From positions 1 to 64,000 of the forward strand of contig CAKRIZ010000002.1 of NCBI GenBank assembly GCA_934351445.1: a stretch of 64,000 bases of DNA, in the 5' to 3' direction. The stretch's first letter is position 1. Each line of letters begins with the position of its first letter. Both the position numbers and the translations under genes were made by a program. The notes beneath the pieces are model-generated. The model was given only the letters and a program-made list of their open reading frames with translations, was not told the DNA's origin and ran no database searches. Source of the stretch: an uncultured Eubacterium sp. GTDB taxonomy: Bacteria; Bacillota; Clostridia; Lachnospirales; Lachnospiraceae. This document shows, piece by piece, positions 17,263-27,713 of this stretch.

Positions 17263-18222
17263 TTATTCATCTCCGGAATTAAGCTGAAGACCTAACTCCT
17301 TTAATTTTGCCAATACTTCCTCTAAAGACTTGCGTCCAAGGTTACGAACCTTCATCATATCCTCCGGTGTGCGGTTGGTCAATTCCTCAACCGTATTGAT
17401 ACCGGCGCGCTTCAGACAGTTGTATGAGCGCACAGATAACTCCAGCTCGTCAATATTCATCTCCAGAACTTTTGCCTGCGCATTATCTTCTTTCTCGATC
17501 ATGACCTCTGCCTTCTGAGCATTCTCAGACAGGTCGATGAACAGGCTCAAGTGCTCGCTGAGTACCTTAGCAGCAAGAGAGATTGCTTCGTCCGGCTCTA
17601 AGGTTCCATTGGTATATACATCCAATGTCAGCTTATCGTAGTCAGTGATCTGTCCGACACGGGTATTCTCGATGGACAGATTGACACGCTCTACCGGCGT
17701 ATAAATTGAGTCTACGGAGATCATGCCGATCGGCAGATCTTCGCTCTTGTTTTTGTCTGCGCTGACATAACCGCGACCGGTTGTGATCGTGAGTTCCATA
17801 TATAATCTGGAATCAGGTCCACCGTTCAGATGTGCAATCTCCAGCTCAGGATTCATGATCTCAATATCGGAATCTGCCTGAATATCTGCTGCGGTTACGA
17901 TGCCTTCGCCTTCAAATTCAATATAAGCAACTTTAGATTCGTTTGTCGGGCTAGTATTCTTAATCGCCAGGTTCTTGATATTCATGATGATCTCAGTCAC
18001 ATCTTCCTTCACTCCGGGAATAGAGCTGAATTCGTGTAACACGCCATCAATCTTGATCTGGCTGACTGCTGCACCAGGTAATGATGAGAGCATGATTCTT
18101 CTCAAAGAATTACCAAGTGTTGTACCATATCCTCTTTCCAAGGGTTCTACGACAAATCTGCCGTATTTCTTGTCTTCGGAAATCTCTGCTATTTCAATCT
18201 TCGGCTTCTCAAATTCGAACAC
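17263..18222 (-). CDS. rpoA: RNA polymerase alpha subunit
   Basis: The 319-residue alpha subunit, which dimerises to nucleate assembly of core polymerase. The N-terminal domain has [20 protein letters not shown] and the C-terminal domain (about 245-310) has [18 protein letters not shown] and [11 protein letters not shown], which contacts UP elements and activators. The start codon is GTG, set by AAGGAGGGA seven bases away. Full length and intact. A 158-base hairpin-rich gap separates it from rpsD upstream, while rplQ follows after 75 bases. Confidence 0.99.
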   Translation of the reverse strand: MFEFEKPKIEIAEISEDKKYGRFVVEPLERGYGTTLGNSLRRIMLSSLPGAAVSQIKIDGVLHEFSSIPGVKEDVTEIIMNIKNLAIKNTSPTNESKVAYIEFEGEGIVTAADIQADSDIEIMNPELEIAHLNGGPDSRLYMELTITTGRGYVSADKNKSEDLPIGMISVDSIYTPVERVNLSIENTRVGQITDYDKLTLDVYTNGTLEPDEAISLAAKVLSEHLSLFIDLSENAQKAEVMIEKEDNAQAKVLEMNIDELELSVRSYNCLKRAGINTVEELTNRTPEDMMKVRNLGRKSLEEVLAKLKELGLQLNSGDE

Positions 18223-18292
18223 TGCAAAGTCCCTCCTTAATTGATATCAATTGTTGCAATTTTGCACGCTGCGCTCCTGCCAAAAATGTCAC

Positions 18293-18350
18293 GCAGGCAC
18301 TTGCACCTGCTGCAAGTGACCTGCAGCGCCGTACAGCATTTTGCTGTACG
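18293..18350 (-). other. Two strong hairpins between rpsD and rpoA
   Basis: GCAGGCACTTGCA pairs with TGCAAGTG-A-CCTGC (18293-18324, one bulge), and CGTACAGCA pairs with TGCTGTACG (18330-18350) around TTT. Neither has a proper T-tract on the minus strand, so they look like mRNA stability, processing or attenuation elements rather than a terminator. Confidence 0.6.
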
Positions 18351-18380
18351 TGTGCATAAATAATTTCAAGTAATCGAAGA

Positions 18381-18974
18381 TTACTTAGAGTACAACTCGA
18401 CGATAAGCATCTCGTCAACCGGTACATCGATCATTTCACGAGTCGGTAACTCTTTTACAGTTCCCTGTAAATTCTCAGAATCAACATCTAACCACTCGGG
18501 AACTAATCTTCCGTTTGTAGACTCCTTGATATCTTTAAATCTCTGGATGTTCTTGCTCTTCTCACGAATCTCGATAGTATCGCCAGCCTTTACAAGATAA
18601 GAGGGGATGTTTACCTGCTTGCCGTTTACTAATACGAACTTGTGGTCAACAATCTGTCTGGCCTCTTTTCTGGTTCTGGCAAAACCAAGACGGAAAACAA
18701 CATTGTCCAGTCTGGACTCCAGTATTGTCATCAGGTTGGTACCGGTCATGCCCTTCATACGATCTGCTCTCTCGTAATAGTTGTGGAAAGGCTTCTCCAA
18801 TACGCCATAGATGAATTTAGCTTTCTGCTTCTCGCGCAGCTGTAAACCATACTCGGATACCTTGCGGTTTGCTCTTACTAAATTACGATTTGACTTCTTA
18901 TCATATCCTAAATAACTCGGCTCTAAGCCAAGAGATCTGCATCTTTTCAGAACAGGTACTTTATTAACTGCCAT
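18381..18974 (-). CDS. rpsD: Ribosomal protein S4
   Basis: The 197-residue S4, a primary 16S rRNA binder that starts 30S assembly. The S4 RNA-binding domain is visible around 88-150 ([39 protein letters not shown]), and the protein ends in the usual aromatic-basic tail. In several bacteria S4 represses the alpha operon in which it sits. Here it is 19 bases after rpsK and is separated from rpoA by two hairpins, a place where such control could act (inference). Confidence 0.98.
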   Translation of the reverse strand: MAVNKVPVLKRCRSLGLEPSYLGYDKKSNRNLVRANRKVSEYGLQLREKQKAKFIYGVLEKPFHNYYERADRMKGMTGTNLMTILESRLDNVVFRLGFARTRKEARQIVDHKFVLVNGKQVNIPSYLVKAGDTIEIREKSKNIQRFKDIKESTNGRLVPEWLDVDSENLQGTVKELPTREMIDVPVDEMLIVELYSK

Positions 18975-18992
18975 CTTAATAATACCTCCTAA

Positions 18993-19388
18993 TTAAACTC
19001 TTCTACGTTTGGGTGGACGACATCCATTATGAGGTACAGGAGTCACGTCTGTGATAGATGTAACCTCCAGACCACAAGCCTGAAGCGCACGGATTGCTGC
19101 CTCACGACCTGAACCGGGTCCCTTAACCATAACGTCAACTGTCTTTAATCCGTGTACCAGAGCAGCCTTGGTAGCTGTCTCTGCTGCCATCTGTGCAGCA
19201 TAGGGAGTAGATTTCTTTGAACCTCTAAATCCAAGACCACCAGCACTCGCCCATGATAATGCGTTACCTTCAGTATCTGTAAGAGTTACGATTGTATTAT
19301 TGAAAGATGACTGAATGTGTGCCTGTCCGCGTTCAACGTTTTTCTTTACGCGCTTTTTTGTTACTTTTTTTGCAACTTTTTTCGCCAT
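18993..19388 (-). CDS. rpsK: Ribosomal protein S11
   Basis: The 131-residue S11 of the 30S platform, near the E site. A lysine-rich start ([16 protein letters not shown]) leads into [18 protein letters not shown] and the end [15 protein letters not shown], both diagnostic. Length is normal. It sits 34 bases after rpsM. Confidence 0.99.
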   Translation of the reverse strand: MAKKVAKKVTKKRVKKNVERGQAHIQSSFNNTIVTLTDTEGNALSWASAGGLGFRGSKKSTPYAAQMAAETATKAALVHGLKTVDVMVKGPGSGREAAIRALQACGLEVTSITDVTPVPHNGCRPPKRRRV

Positions 19389-19422
19389 GCTAAACTAACC
19401 TACTTTCTTCAAAAAATATATA

Positions 19423-19791
19423 TTACTTCTTCTTATTTGCTACAGTTCTCTTCGGTCCCTTACGTGTACGCGCATTGGTCTTTGTCTTCTGACCACGTAC
19501 AGGAAGACCCTTTCTATGACGGATACCACGATAGCATCCAATCTCCTGTAATCTCTTGATGTTCAGAGCGATCTCTCTACGAAGATCACCTTCTACTGTC
19601 ATAGTCTCATCGATAACAGCGCTGATAGCCTTAACTTCGTCATCTGTTAAGTCTCTGCAGCGAGTATCAGGATTAACATTTGCCTGCTCTAAAATCTTAG
19701 TCGCACTTACTCTACCGATTCCGTAGATGTAAGTTAATCCAATCTCTACACGTTTTTCTCTTGGTAAATCTACACCTGCGATACGAGCCAT
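19423..19791 (-). CDS. rpsM: Ribosomal protein S13
   Basis: The 122-residue S13 of the 30S head, contacting the 50S subunit and P-site tRNA. Evidence is the start [19 protein letters not shown], then TYIYGIGR and [19 protein letters not shown]. The ATG at 19791 follows GGAGGTG; a GTG four codons earlier overlaps the spacing and is rejected. The 287 bases up to rpmJ (19792-20078) hold no gene I can recognise; a short dyad, CAGTGAAC...TCATTCACTG, lies near 20006-20030. Confidence 0.98.
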   Translation of the reverse strand: MARIAGVDLPREKRVEIGLTYIYGIGRVSATKILEQANVNPDTRCRDLTDDEVKAISAVIDETMTVEGDLRREIALNIKRLQEIGCYRGIRHRKGLPVRGQKTKTNARTRKGPKRTVANKKK

Positions 19792-20078
19792 GTGTATTGA
19801 CACCTCCGTTTGATTTTTCGTAAATATCTGTCACCGTCTCCGTCCCCATGCAGCTCCGGTCGCCCGGCCTGAAATGTGTGCATGACTCCGCATCGTGACA
19901 TTCTGCTTCTCTTATTACTTATAACTAATACTCATTCTACTTTTGAAGATCTCCCTCTCGGTATGTAAGGAAATATCTTCCAGCCGTATAGCTGTTTATT
20001 ATGAATCAGTGAACTTAAGATAGTCATTCACTGACAGCCGCCATAATGCATGATGCTCCCTGATGGAAGCGTTGGTAA

Positions 20079-20192
20079 TTAACCCTGTCTCTGCTTATGT
20101 TTAGGATTTTCACAGATAATACGGATACTACCTTTTCTCTTGATTACTTTGCACTTCTCACAGATAGGTTTTACTGATGATCTGACTTTCAT
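20079..20192 (-). CDS. rpmJ: Ribosomal protein L36
   Basis: A 37-residue protein starting [20 protein letters not shown] and ending PKHKQRQG. C11, C14, C27 and H33 form the zinc site of the zinc-type L36, which binds 23S rRNA. AGGAGG lies upstream of the ATG. It is preceded by a promoter of its own and followed by rpsM. Confidence 0.97.
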   Translation of the reverse strand: MKVRSSVKPICEKCKVIKRKGSIRIICENPKHKQRQG

Positions 20193-20280
20193 CTCAAATC
20201 CTCCTTTCCTAAACGCCTATATTACTTGTATCCGGACGCACTCATAGAATAAAAAACTAAAACAGACGCGTCCGATTAGC

Positions 20281-20309
20281 ATTATAACACGGACGCGCCT
20301 GTAAATCAA
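20281..20309 (-). promoter_or_regulatory. Internal promoter before rpmJ, embedded in a palindrome
   Basis: TTGATT (20304-20309), 17 bases, TATAAT (20281-20286) on the minus strand. The spacer is one arm of an imperfect inverted repeat, ACAGACGCGTCCG and CGGACGCGCCTGT (20262-20302), whose loop holds the -10. It would drive rpmJ, rpsM, rpsK, rpsD, rpoA and rplQ independently of the spc operon. Confidence 0.7.
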
Positions 20310-20367
20310 CTTCTTTTTTAAATTTTTACAATGTTACTTCGCAGGTAATACTTTTGTTTATCTGATT

Positions 20368-20586
20368 TTATTTATCCCGCCAAATGATTCTGCCCTTTGT
20401 CAGGTCGTAGGGTGACATCTCGATCGTCACCTTATCTCCGGGTAAGATACGGATAAAATTCATACGAAGCTTGCCGCTGATCGTGGCAAGAATCTGATGA
20501 CCATTCTCCAGCTCCACCTTGAAAAATGCGTTGGGGAGCTTCTCTACTACTACGCCTTCTACTTCGATAACATCTGCTTTTGACAT
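20368..20586 (-). CDS. infA: Translation initiation factor IF-1
   Basis: A 72-residue single OB-fold protein: [20 protein letters not shown] at the start, then [13 protein letters not shown] and [15 protein letters not shown]-1 occupies the A site during initiation and helps IF-2 and IF-3. Normal length, standard place between map and rpmJ. An AGGAG ribosome site precedes the ATG. Confidence 0.99.
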   Translation of the reverse strand: MSKADVIEVEGVVVEKLPNAFFKVELENGHQILATISGKLRMNFIRILPGDKVTIEMSPYDLTKGRIIWRDK

Positions 20587-20625
20587 ATTGATTCTCCTTT
20601 TATCATCTATCTGTTCTATTGCGTA

Positions 20626-21396
20626 TTATTTATTTTGTGATTCCTCTACGAGTGAGAGGATCTCAGGTCCGTCCTCCGTTACAAGCACGGTATTCTCGTA
20701 ATGAGCTGACAGCGATCCGTCACGCGTCACAACTGTCCAGCCGTCTTTCTTCCATTTTACCGCATAAGTACCCGCGTTGATCATCGGCTCAATCGCCAGC
20801 GCCATACCCGCCACCAGCTTCATGCCCCGCTTTGCAATACGGTAATTGGGGATCTCAGGCTCCTCATGCATCTGACGTCCAATCCCATGCCCGCACAGAT
20901 CACGGACGATACCGTAACCATAGGGACGAATATTCGCATCGATTGCCCGCCCGATATCATACAAGCGATTTCCTGCCTTTGCCATACGTGCACCTTCGAA
21001 AAAGCATGCTTTCGTCCGCTCGATGAGCAGTCTCGCCTCTTCTGAAATTGATCCGATTCCATGCGTCCGCGCTGCGTCCGACTGATATCCTTTATAGATG
21101 AGTCCCATATCCAGACTGACGATGTCGCCTTCCTGTATGATTCTGTCTTTACTCGGAATCCCATGTACGACCTCATCGTTAATAGACACACACACACTCG
21201 CAGGAAATCCCTGATAATTCAAAAATGACGGTATACAGCCATAGCTTCGGATCAATTCCTCTGCCAGATGATCAATATCCCATGTTGTCATTCCTGCTTT
21301 TAACTCTGCGGCTACTTCATTATGCACTTTACCGAGAATCTGTCCGGCAATACGCATCAGTTCTATGCCTTCTGCATTTTTGATTGTTACCGGCAT
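20626..21396 (-). CDS. map: Methionine aminopeptidase, type I
   Basis: A 256-residue enzyme that removes the N-terminal methionine of new proteins. The five metal ligands are visible in order: aspartates in SLDMGLIYKG and QSDAARTHGIG, histidine in GHGIGRQMHEEP, glutamates in AIEPMINAG and HYENTVLV. It has no N-terminal zinc-finger extension. Its start is 4 bases after the adk stop, the usual Firmicutes arrangement, so both come from the spc operon. Confidence 0.98.
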   Translation of the reverse strand: MPVTIKNAEGIELMRIAGQILGKVHNEVAAELKAGMTTWDIDHLAEELIRSYGCIPSFLNYQGFPASVCVSINDEVVHGIPSKDRIIQEGDIVSLDMGLIYKGYQSDAARTHGIGSISEEARLLIERTKACFFEGARMAKAGNRLYDIGRAIDANIRPYGYGIVRDLCGHGIGRQMHEEPEIPNYRIAKRGMKLVAGMALAIEPMINAGTYAVKWKKDGWTVVTRDGSLSAHYENTVLVTEDGPEILSLVEESQNK

Positions 21397-21400
21397 GATC

Positions 21401-22072
<672 letters not shown>

Positions 22073-22082
22073 TTAAACCACC

Positions 22083-22153
22083 TATGGAGATACACCTCAG
22101 GCGTATCTCCATATAGTTTCTGACATCTTATAGTTCCTGTCCACTGTGGACAG
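22083..22153 (-). other. Two hairpins between secY and adk
   Basis: TATGGAGATAC pairs with GTATCTCCATA (22083-22113, 11 base pairs, 9-base loop), and CTGTCCA pairs with TGGACAG (22137-22153). No T-tract follows the larger one, so read-through is expected. They may limit or protect the mRNA at the change from ribosomal and secretion genes to enzyme genes. Confidence 0.6.
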
Positions 22154-22159
22154 TTCCAT

Positions 22160-23476
22160 TTAGTTGCTCAAAAATCCCTTATAGTGACGAACGAGCATCT
22201 GTGACTCGATCTGCTTGATCGTCTCCACAACAACACCTACGATAATGATGATAGATGTTCCTGCAAATGATACGGATGCATTGAATACTCCGTTGAAGAA
22301 AATCGGAATAAATGCACAGATTGATAAACCGATCGCACCAATAAAGATGATATAGCCTAAAATAGAATTCAGATAATCGCTGGTGGGCTTTCCGGGTCTG
22401 ATACCGGGAATGAATCCACCCTGCTTTTTCATATTATCAGCAATCTCTAACGGATTGAAAGTGATTGATGTATAGAAATAAGCAAATGCGACAATCAGTA
22501 CCAGATAGATCAACAGACCGATCGTATATACCGGCTGGTTCGGATCGCACCAGTTGGACTGATTTAATGTCTTGATAATCTGAGATCCAATGCCTGTACC
22601 GTTGCCCTTGCCGAGCATACCTGCGATGATAACCGGGAACTGCAGGATAGACTGTGCAAAGATGATCGGAATCACTCCGGCTGTATTCACCTTTAAAGGA
22701 ATACTGCTGCTCTGTCCACCTACCTGCTTACGTCCCTGAATCTTGCGGGAATACTGTACAGGAATTCTACGCTCTGCATTCTGCAGAACATCTACAAATA
22801 CTACCAGTAAAAGGATGATCGCTACGATCACAACTGCTGCAAGAACAGCACTTGCTACTCTCTTACCGGAAATAAACTGCTGCCACAACGTACCCATATC
22901 ATTCGGGATTCTGGAAATAATGTTGATAACCAACACAATCGAAATACCGTTTCCGACTCCACGCTCTGTGATACGCTCTCCGATCCACATAAGTACTGCG
23001 GATCCGGCAGTCAGGATCACAACCACCTGAATGACAGACCATACACTGTAATCATACAGCCAGCCCTGTCTTCCAAAGCTGATTGCTAAAGCTACAGACT
23101 GCATAATTGCAAGTCCTACAGTCACGTAGCGGGTGATCGCAGTCAACTTCTTACGACCGTCCTCACCATCCTTGTGCATCTCCTCTAACTGGGGAATTGC
23201 AATCGTCATCAACTGAATGATAATGGATGATGTAATATACGGTGTAATGTTCAATGCGAAGATTGACATATCAAGGAAAGAACCACCAGTGATTGCATCA
23301 AAAAAGCTGAATGCCCCACCGGTCTGGCTGGCAAACCATTCCTTGAACAGTTCGCCATTGATTCCAGGTACAGGGATCTGGCATCCGATACGGATGACAA
23401 TTAACATTAAGAATGTAAATAACATTCTCACTCTGATGTCTTTGACCTTAAATGCATCTCGAAGTGTTCTTAACAT
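22160..23476 (-). CDS. secY: Preprotein translocase subunit SecY
   Basis: The 438-residue channel protein of the Sec translocon, with ten predicted membrane segments. Diagnostic stretches include RIGCQIPVPGIN near the start, the plug region after it, SGKRVASAVLAAVVIVAI, and the cytoplasmic loop with PVQYSRKIQGRKQ. The gene start overlaps the rplO stop by one base (TAATG), so the two are translationally coupled. Confidence 0.98.
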   Translation of the reverse strand: MLRTLRDAFKVKDIRVRMLFTFLMLIVIRIGCQIPVPGINGELFKEWFASQTGGAFSFFDAITGGSFLDMSIFALNITPYITSSIIIQLMTIAIPQLEEMHKDGEDGRKKLTAITRYVTVGLAIMQSVALAISFGRQGWLYDYSVWSVIQVVVILTAGSAVLMWIGERITERGVGNGISIVLVINIISRIPNDMGTLWQQFISGKRVASAVLAAVVIVAIILLLVVFVDVLQNAERRIPVQYSRKIQGRKQVGGQSSSIPLKVNTAGVIPIIFAQSILQFPVIIAGMLGKGNGTGIGSQIIKTLNQSNWCDPNQPVYTIGLLIYLVLIVAFAYFYTSITFNPLEIADNMKKQGGFIPGIRPGKPTSDYLNSILGYIIFIGAIGLSICAFIPIFFNGVFNASVSFAGTSIIIIVGVVVETIKQIESQMLVRHYKGFLSN

Positions 23477-23916
23477 TAGATCACCTCTGCTTTTCCACCA
23501 AGTGCCTCAATTTTCTCTTTTGCGCTTGCGCTGAACGCGTTCACCTGAACGTTGAGTTTCTTGGTTAATTCTCCATTTCCAAGGATTTTAACGCCATCGC
23601 GGGGATTGCTTACAATACCTGCCTCGATCAGAGCATCTACAGTAACGACTGCGTCATTATCAAAGCACTCTAAACGGTCAATATTGATAGCAACGATCTC
23701 TTTGGTATTGCGGTTTTTGAATCCACGCTTGGGAATTCTTCTGTATAAAGGCATCTGGCCACCCTCGAAGCCAGGTCTGGGAGCTCCTGAACGAGCTTTC
23801 TGACCTTTGTGTCCCTTACCGGCAGTCTTGCCGTTTCCAGAACCGTGTCCACGTCCTCTTCTGAAATTATCATTATGTGTAGAACCTTCAGCCGGTTTTA
23901 AATTAGATAAGTCCAT
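23476..23916 (-). CDS. rplO: Ribosomal protein L15
   Basis: The 146-residue L15, a late 50S assembly protein. [12 protein letters not shown] at the start, the glycine- and arginine-rich [20 protein letters not shown], and [18 protein letters not shown] are diagnostic. It overlaps the secY start by one base and follows rpmD after 27 bases. Confidence 0.99.
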   Translation of the reverse strand: MDLSNLKPAEGSTHNDNFRRGRGHGSGNGKTAGKGHKGQKARSGAPRPGFEGGQMPLYRRIPKRGFKNRNTKEIVAINIDRLECFDNDAVVTVDALIEAGIVSNPRDGVKILGNGELTKKLNVQVNAFSASAKEKIEALGGKAEVI

Positions 23917-23943
23917 GCTGACACCTCCTTATCGTTTTTTTGA

Positions 23944-24126
23944 TTAAACTTCTTCTACTTTTACATACGGTGCAACCTTGCGAAGCGCGCCTGCTGTTGC
24001 GGCGTTGTTCGGCAGCTCAACTGTCTTGTACATCTTTGTGAGGCCTAATGCTTCGATGGTCTTCTTGTTCTTAGGAACGGCACCGATTGTAGATTTTACT
24101 AATGTTACTTTTACCTTATCTGCCAT
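23944..24126 (-). CDS. rpmD: Ribosomal protein L30
   Basis: The 60-residue L30. VKVTLVKSTIGAVPKNKKT and the following LGLTKMYKTVELPN match the short bacterial form. GGAGGGACACTGAA lies before the ATG. It sits 14 bases after rpsE, its usual neighbour. Confidence 0.98.
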   Translation of the reverse strand: MADKVKVTLVKSTIGAVPKNKKTIEALGLTKMYKTVELPNNAATAGALRKVAPYVKVEEV

Positions 24127-24140
24127 TTCAGTGTCCCTCC

Positions 24141-24650
24141 TTAGCCTACGATCTCTTCTACTGACTTGTTACGAGCCTTAGCTACCTCTTCAGGTGCCTT
24201 TAACTGGCTCAGAGCGTCGATTGTAGCCAGAACTACGTTCTGCTTGTTGTTTGATCCTAAAGACTTGGTACGGATGTTCTTGATTCCTGCGAGCTCGCAT
24301 ACGTTACGTGCGGGACCGCCGGCGATGATACCGGTACCTTCGATAGATCTCTTCAGCAGTACAGATGCTCCTGTATGCTTTCCCTGAATATCATGTGTGA
24401 TACTCTTGTTCTCGTCTAACTTAACAGAAATAAGCTTCTTGGTTGCGTCCTCTTTACCCTTGCGGATTGCCTCAGGGATCTCGGCTGCTTTACCAATGCC
24501 TGCGCCAACATGTCCGTTGCCGTCACCAACAACTACCAATGCAGAAAAGCGCATGTTACGTCCACCCTTAACTACCTTTGTTACTCGCTTGATGGCTACA
24601 ACTTTTTCTGTTAACTCTAATTGACTAGCATCAATAATTTCGCGTTTCAT
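24141..24650 (-). CDS. rpsE: Ribosomal protein S5
   Basis: The 169-residue S5 of the small subunit, at the mRNA entry site, important for decoding fidelity. Landmarks are [39 protein letters not shown] and [20 protein letters not shown]. Length and ends are normal. An AGGAGG site lies upstream. Confidence 0.99.
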   Translation of the reverse strand: MKREIIDASQLELTEKVVAIKRVTKVVKGGRNMRFSALVVVGDGNGHVGAGIGKAAEIPEAIRKGKEDATKKLISVKLDENKSITHDIQGKHTGASVLLKRSIEGTGIIAGGPARNVCELAGIKNIRTKSLGSNNKQNVVLATIDALSQLKAPEEVAKARNKSVEEIVG

Positions 24651-24669
24651 GCAAATATTTCCTCCTTAA

Positions 24670-25038
24670 TTAGAATGTTAACCCAGCTTCTCTTGCTGCA
24701 TCAGCCAAAGCCTTGATTTTACCCTGATATATGAAGCCGCCTCTATCAAAGACTACAGTGGTGATTCCCTTGTCTAACGCCTTCTTTGCAATTACAGTTC
24801 CTACCTGAGCTGCTGCATCTACGTTATTAGTCTTCTCTACAGCATCCTTTACATCTTTATCTAAGGTGCATGCAGAAACAAGGGTGTTGCCAACTGTATC
24901 ATCAATAATTTGAGCGTACATATGATTATTGCTTCTGAAAACAGCTAAACGCGGTCTCTCTGCGGTTCCAGCAAGGTTATTACGAACTCTTCTGTGCTTT
25001 TTCGCACGAATCTCAGATCTTGATTCTTTCTTAACCAT
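24670..25038 (-). CDS. rplR: Ribosomal protein L18
   Basis: The 122-residue L18, which with L5 binds 5S r[23 protein letters not shown] and the end [20 protein letters not shown] are typical. It lies 20 bases after rplF and 19 before rpsE in the spc order. Confidence 0.99.
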   Translation of the reverse strand: MVKKESRSEIRAKKHRRVRNNLAGTAERPRLAVFRSNNHMYAQIIDDTVGNTLVSACTLDKDVKDAVEKTNNVDAAAQVGTVIAKKALDKGITTVVFDRGGFIYQGKIKALADAAREAGLTF

Positions 25039-25058
25039 TTTTAGTCACACTCCTTTAA

Positions 25059-25598
25059 TTATTTCTTACCAGTCTTACCAACTTTACGTCTAATAACTTC
25101 ATCAGCATACTTGATACCTTTACCCTTGTAAGGCTCAGGACGTCTCTTATCTCTGATTTCAGCCGCATATTGGCCAACTTTTTCTTTATCAATACCTTTA
25201 ATAACAATCTTGTTTCCATCAACAACAGACTCGATTCCTTCGGGATCGGTCATCTCTACCGGATGGGAATATCCAAGGTTTAAAGTAAGTTTGTTACCGG
25301 ATTTAGATGCTCTGTAACCAACACCATTTACCTCTAACTCTTTGGTGAAACCATCAGTTACACCTACTACCATGTTATGGATCAATGTTCTGGTCAGACC
25401 ATGTAAAGATTTCATCTTCTTCAGATCGTTCGGTCTGGTTACGATGATCTCTTCTCCCTCTTTCTTGATCTCCATCTCAGAGGGTAATACTCGCTCAAGG
25501 GTTCCCTTGGGACCTTTTACAGTCACTTTGTTATTTTCTGCAATATCTACAGTTACGCCTGCAGGTACCGCGATTGGCATTCTTCCTATACGTGACAT
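25059..25598 (-). CDS. rplF: Ribosomal protein L6
   Basis: The 179-residue L6 near the factor-binding site. [35 protein letters not shown] and [13 protein letters not shown] identify it. A 166-base gap separates it from rpsH upstream, unusually long for this operon, and holds a repeat with an apparent 82-base insertion. Confidence 0.99.
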   Translation of the reverse strand: MSRIGRMPIAVPAGVTVDIAENNKVTVKGPKGTLERVLPSEMEIKKEGEEIIVTRPNDLKKMKSLHGLTRTLIHNMVVGVTDGFTKELEVNGVGYRASKSGNKLTLNLGYSHPVEMTDPEGIESVVDGNKIVIKGIDKEKVGQYAAEIRDKRRPEPYKGKGIKYADEVIRRKVGKTGKK

Positions 25599-25640
25599 GC
25601 CCGTACCTCCTATATTATATATATAATTTATTGTTTCATC

Positions 25641-25770
25641 ATAAGGAAGTTCTCTTCGTTAAGCTCAAGCATCGTCTGCGACTCGCTTTCACTAATCTCA
25701 GAGAACGCCCTCACACTAACCTCGCATGTCGCCTATCGGCTCATGCTCGCTAAGTGTTTCCGGGCTACCA
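25641..25770. repeat. Interrupted copy of an S14/S8 spacer repeat
   Basis: 25641-25663 and 25746-25770 match the left and right parts of the repeat at 26208-26246, but are separated by 82 bases. The break falls at TTCGTTAAG / CTCGCTAAG, which could be a target duplication. The inserted piece holds CACTAATCTC and CACTAACCTC as an internal direct repeat and no open frame. Confidence 0.5.
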
Positions 25771-26166
25771 TACAAACGCAAGAACTTCTCCGCCGACCTG
25801 AGCCTTGCGCGCCTCTTTGTCAGTTAAGATTCCCTTGTTTGTTGAGAGAATAGCGATTCCAAGTCCACCAAGTACGCTGGGGATCTCTTCCTTGCCTGCA
25901 TATACGCGAAGACCCGGCTTAGAGATTCTCTTGATACCTGTGATGATCTTGTCGTTCTTATCAGCACCATACTTTAATGTTACACGCATGGTCTTGTAGC
26001 TTCCCTCGTCAATGATGTCATATTTTGCAATATATCCCTCGTCAACAAGAATGTCAGCGATTGCTACTTTCATCTTTGATGAAGGAATATCTACTGTATC
26101 ATGTTTTGCAGTGTTAGCATTACGGATTCTTGTAAGCATATCTGCAATAGGATCACTCATTGTCAT
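25765..26166 (-). CDS. rpsH: Ribosomal protein S8
   Basis: The 133-residue S8, a primary 16S rRNA binder; in E. coli it represses the spc operon. [37 protein letters not shown] and [12 protein letters not shown] are diagnostic. The ATG at 26166 is 12 bases after GGAGG; a second ATG two codons later is possible. The last codons and stop share sequence with the end of the S14 gene, part of a duplicated spacer. Confidence 0.98.
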   Translation of the reverse strand: MTMSDPIADMLTRIRNANTAKHDTVDIPSSKMKVAIADILVDEGYIAKYDIIDEGSYKTMRVTLKYGADKNDKIITGIKRISKPGLRVYAGKEEIPSVLGGLGIAILSTNKGILTDKEARKAQVGGEVLAFVW

Positions 26167-26207
26167 GATGAATATTTACCTCCTTTTATTTCAATAATCT
26201 GCTTTTT

Positions 26208-26246
26208 ATAAGGAAATTCCTTTCGCTAAGTGCTTCCGGCCTACCA
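26208..26246. repeat. Spacer repeat between S14 and S8 genes
   Basis: A sequence of about 39 bases including AAGGAAATTCCTTTCGCTAA, covering the S14 stop codon and downstream bases. It recurs in two pieces after the S8 stop (25641-25663 and 25746-25770), with about four mismatches in one part and two in the other. Confidence 0.55.
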
Positions 26247-26426
26247 GCTTGCCTTCTTCACTCCGGGGATCTCTCCCTTGTATGCCATCTCACGGAAGCA
26301 TACTCTGCAGATACCATATTTTCTTAATACAGAATGCGGACGGCCGCATACTCTACAACGTGTATAAGCTCTGGTAGAGAACTTAGGTTTACGCTGCTGC
26401 TTAATTTTCATAGATGTCTTTGCCAT
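26241..26426 (-). CDS. rpsZ: Ribosomal protein S14, zinc type
   Basis: The 61-residue short S14. C24, C27, C40 and C43 (CRVC and CRVC) form the zinc ribbon of the C+ form; [16 protein letters not shown] starts it. Bacteria with this form often also have a zinc-free paralogue for zinc shortage, not seen in this window. It lies 18 bases after rplE. Confidence 0.98.
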   Translation of the reverse strand: MAKTSMKIKQQRKPKFSTRAYTRCRVCGRPHSVLRKYGICRVCFREMAYKGEIPGVKKASW

Positions 26427-26444
26427 TTAAGTTTCCTCCTGCTT

Positions 26445-26984
26445 CTACTTTGCAAACGGCATATTGAATAAGGTCAGTAACTCACGGGCTTCCTCATCTG
26501 TCTTAGCTGTAGTTACGAAGATAATATCCATTCCACGAACCTTATCAATCTTGTCATACTCGATCTCAGGGAAAATTAACTGCTCTTTGATTCCGAGTGC
26601 ATAGTTTCCTCTGCCATCAAAAGCATTGGGATTTACACCACGGAAGTCACGGACACGGGGTAATGCAAGGTTCACTAAACGATCAACGAACTCATACATC
26701 TTCTCCCCTCTTAATGTTACTTTACATCCGATGGGCATACCCTCTCTGATTTTGAAGTTTGCGATGGAGTTCTTAGATTTTGTTGCGATGGGCTTCTGAC
26801 CTGTGATGGTCTCCATATCTCCCATAGCAGCCTCTAAAATCTTAGCGTTTTCCTTAGCCTCGCCAACACCCATGTTGACTACGACCTTGTCAAGCTTCGG
26901 AATCTCCATTACATTTTTATAGCCAAACTTTTTGACCATTGCGTCTTTGATCTCATTTTCATACTGATCTCTTAATCTGCTCAC
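26445..26984 (-). CDS. rplE: Ribosomal protein L5
   Basis: The 179-residue L5 that carries 5S rRNA into the central protuberance. [40 protein letters not shown] and [17 protein letters not shown] are diagnostic. It follows rplX by 20 bases, with GGAGGTCCACA before its ATG. Confidence 0.99.
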   Translation of the reverse strand: MSRLRDQYENEIKDAMVKKFGYKNVMEIPKLDKVVVNMGVGEAKENAKILEAAMGDMETITGQKPIATKSKNSIANFKIREGMPIGCKVTLRGEKMYEFVDRLVNLALPRVRDFRGVNPNAFDGRGNYALGIKEQLIFPEIEYDKIDKVRGMDIIFVTTAKTDEEARELLTLFNMPFAK

Positions 26985-27004
26985 TTGTGGACCTCCTCTC
27001 TTTC

Positions 27005-27316
27005 TTAGTCGATCACGTCGCCGGTTGTTTTAGCGAAACGTACCTTCTTGTCTCCGTCCATCTTGAAGCCTACGCGGGTAGCCTTTCCCTTGTGAACGTA
27101 CATGACATTAGAAATATCAATGGGACCTTCCTGATGAATGATACCACCCTGCTGGTTTGCCATGCTGGGCTTGGTGTGCTTTGTGATCATATTCACGCCC
27201 TCAACCAATACGGTATTCTTCTTCGGGTTTACGGCAATTACCTTGCCCTCTTTGTCTTTATCTTTTCCGGCGATTACCTTAACGGTATCACCTTTCTTAA
27301 TCTTTAATGATGCCAT
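27005..27316 (-). CDS. rplX: Ribosomal protein L24
   Basis: The 103-residue L24, an early 50S assembly protein with a KOW motif near the front ([20 protein letters not shown]). [20 protein letters not shown] is typical of the bacterial form. It sits 10 bases after rplN. Confidence 0.99.
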   Translation of the reverse strand: MASLKIKKGDTVKVIAGKDKDKEGKVIAVNPKKNTVLVEGVNMITKHTKPSMANQQGGIIHQEGPIDISNVMYVHKGKATRVGFKMDGDKKVRFAKTTGDVID

Positions 27317-27326
27317 AGCTTACCTC

Positions 27327-27695
27327 CTATAATACTTCCGGAGCCAGAGACACGATCTTCATGAACTGCTTGTCACGAAGCTCTCTTGCTACTGGTCCAA
27401 AAATACGAGTTCCTTTGGGAGTCTTATCATCCTTGATGATAACTGCTGCGTTCTCATCAAACTTGATATAAGAGCCGTCTTTACGACGAGCGCCCTTTAC
27501 GCTGCGGACAACAACTGCCTTTACAACGTCACCTTTTTTTACAACGCCGCCTGGTGTTGCATCTTTAACGCTGGCAGTGATGATGTCACCGATATTTGCA
27601 TATCTTCTTGTAGAACCGCCCATAACACGGATGCAAAGTAACTCCTTAGCACCAGTATTATCAGCAACTTTCAATCTACTTTCCTGCTGTACCAT
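27327..27695 (-). CDS. rplN: Ribosomal protein L14
   Basis: The 122-residue L14 at the subunit interface. [20 protein letters not shown] and [20 protein letters not shown] identify it with certainty. Normal length, 18 bases after rpsQ. Confidence 0.99.
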   Translation of the reverse strand: MVQQESRLKVADNTGAKELLCIRVMGGSTRRYANIGDIITASVKDATPGGVVKKGDVVKAVVVRSVKGARRKDGSYIKFDENAAVIIKDDKTPKGTRIFGPVARELRDKQFMKIVSLAPEVL

Positions 27696-27713
27696 GCCGG
27701 TATCCTCCTTTAA

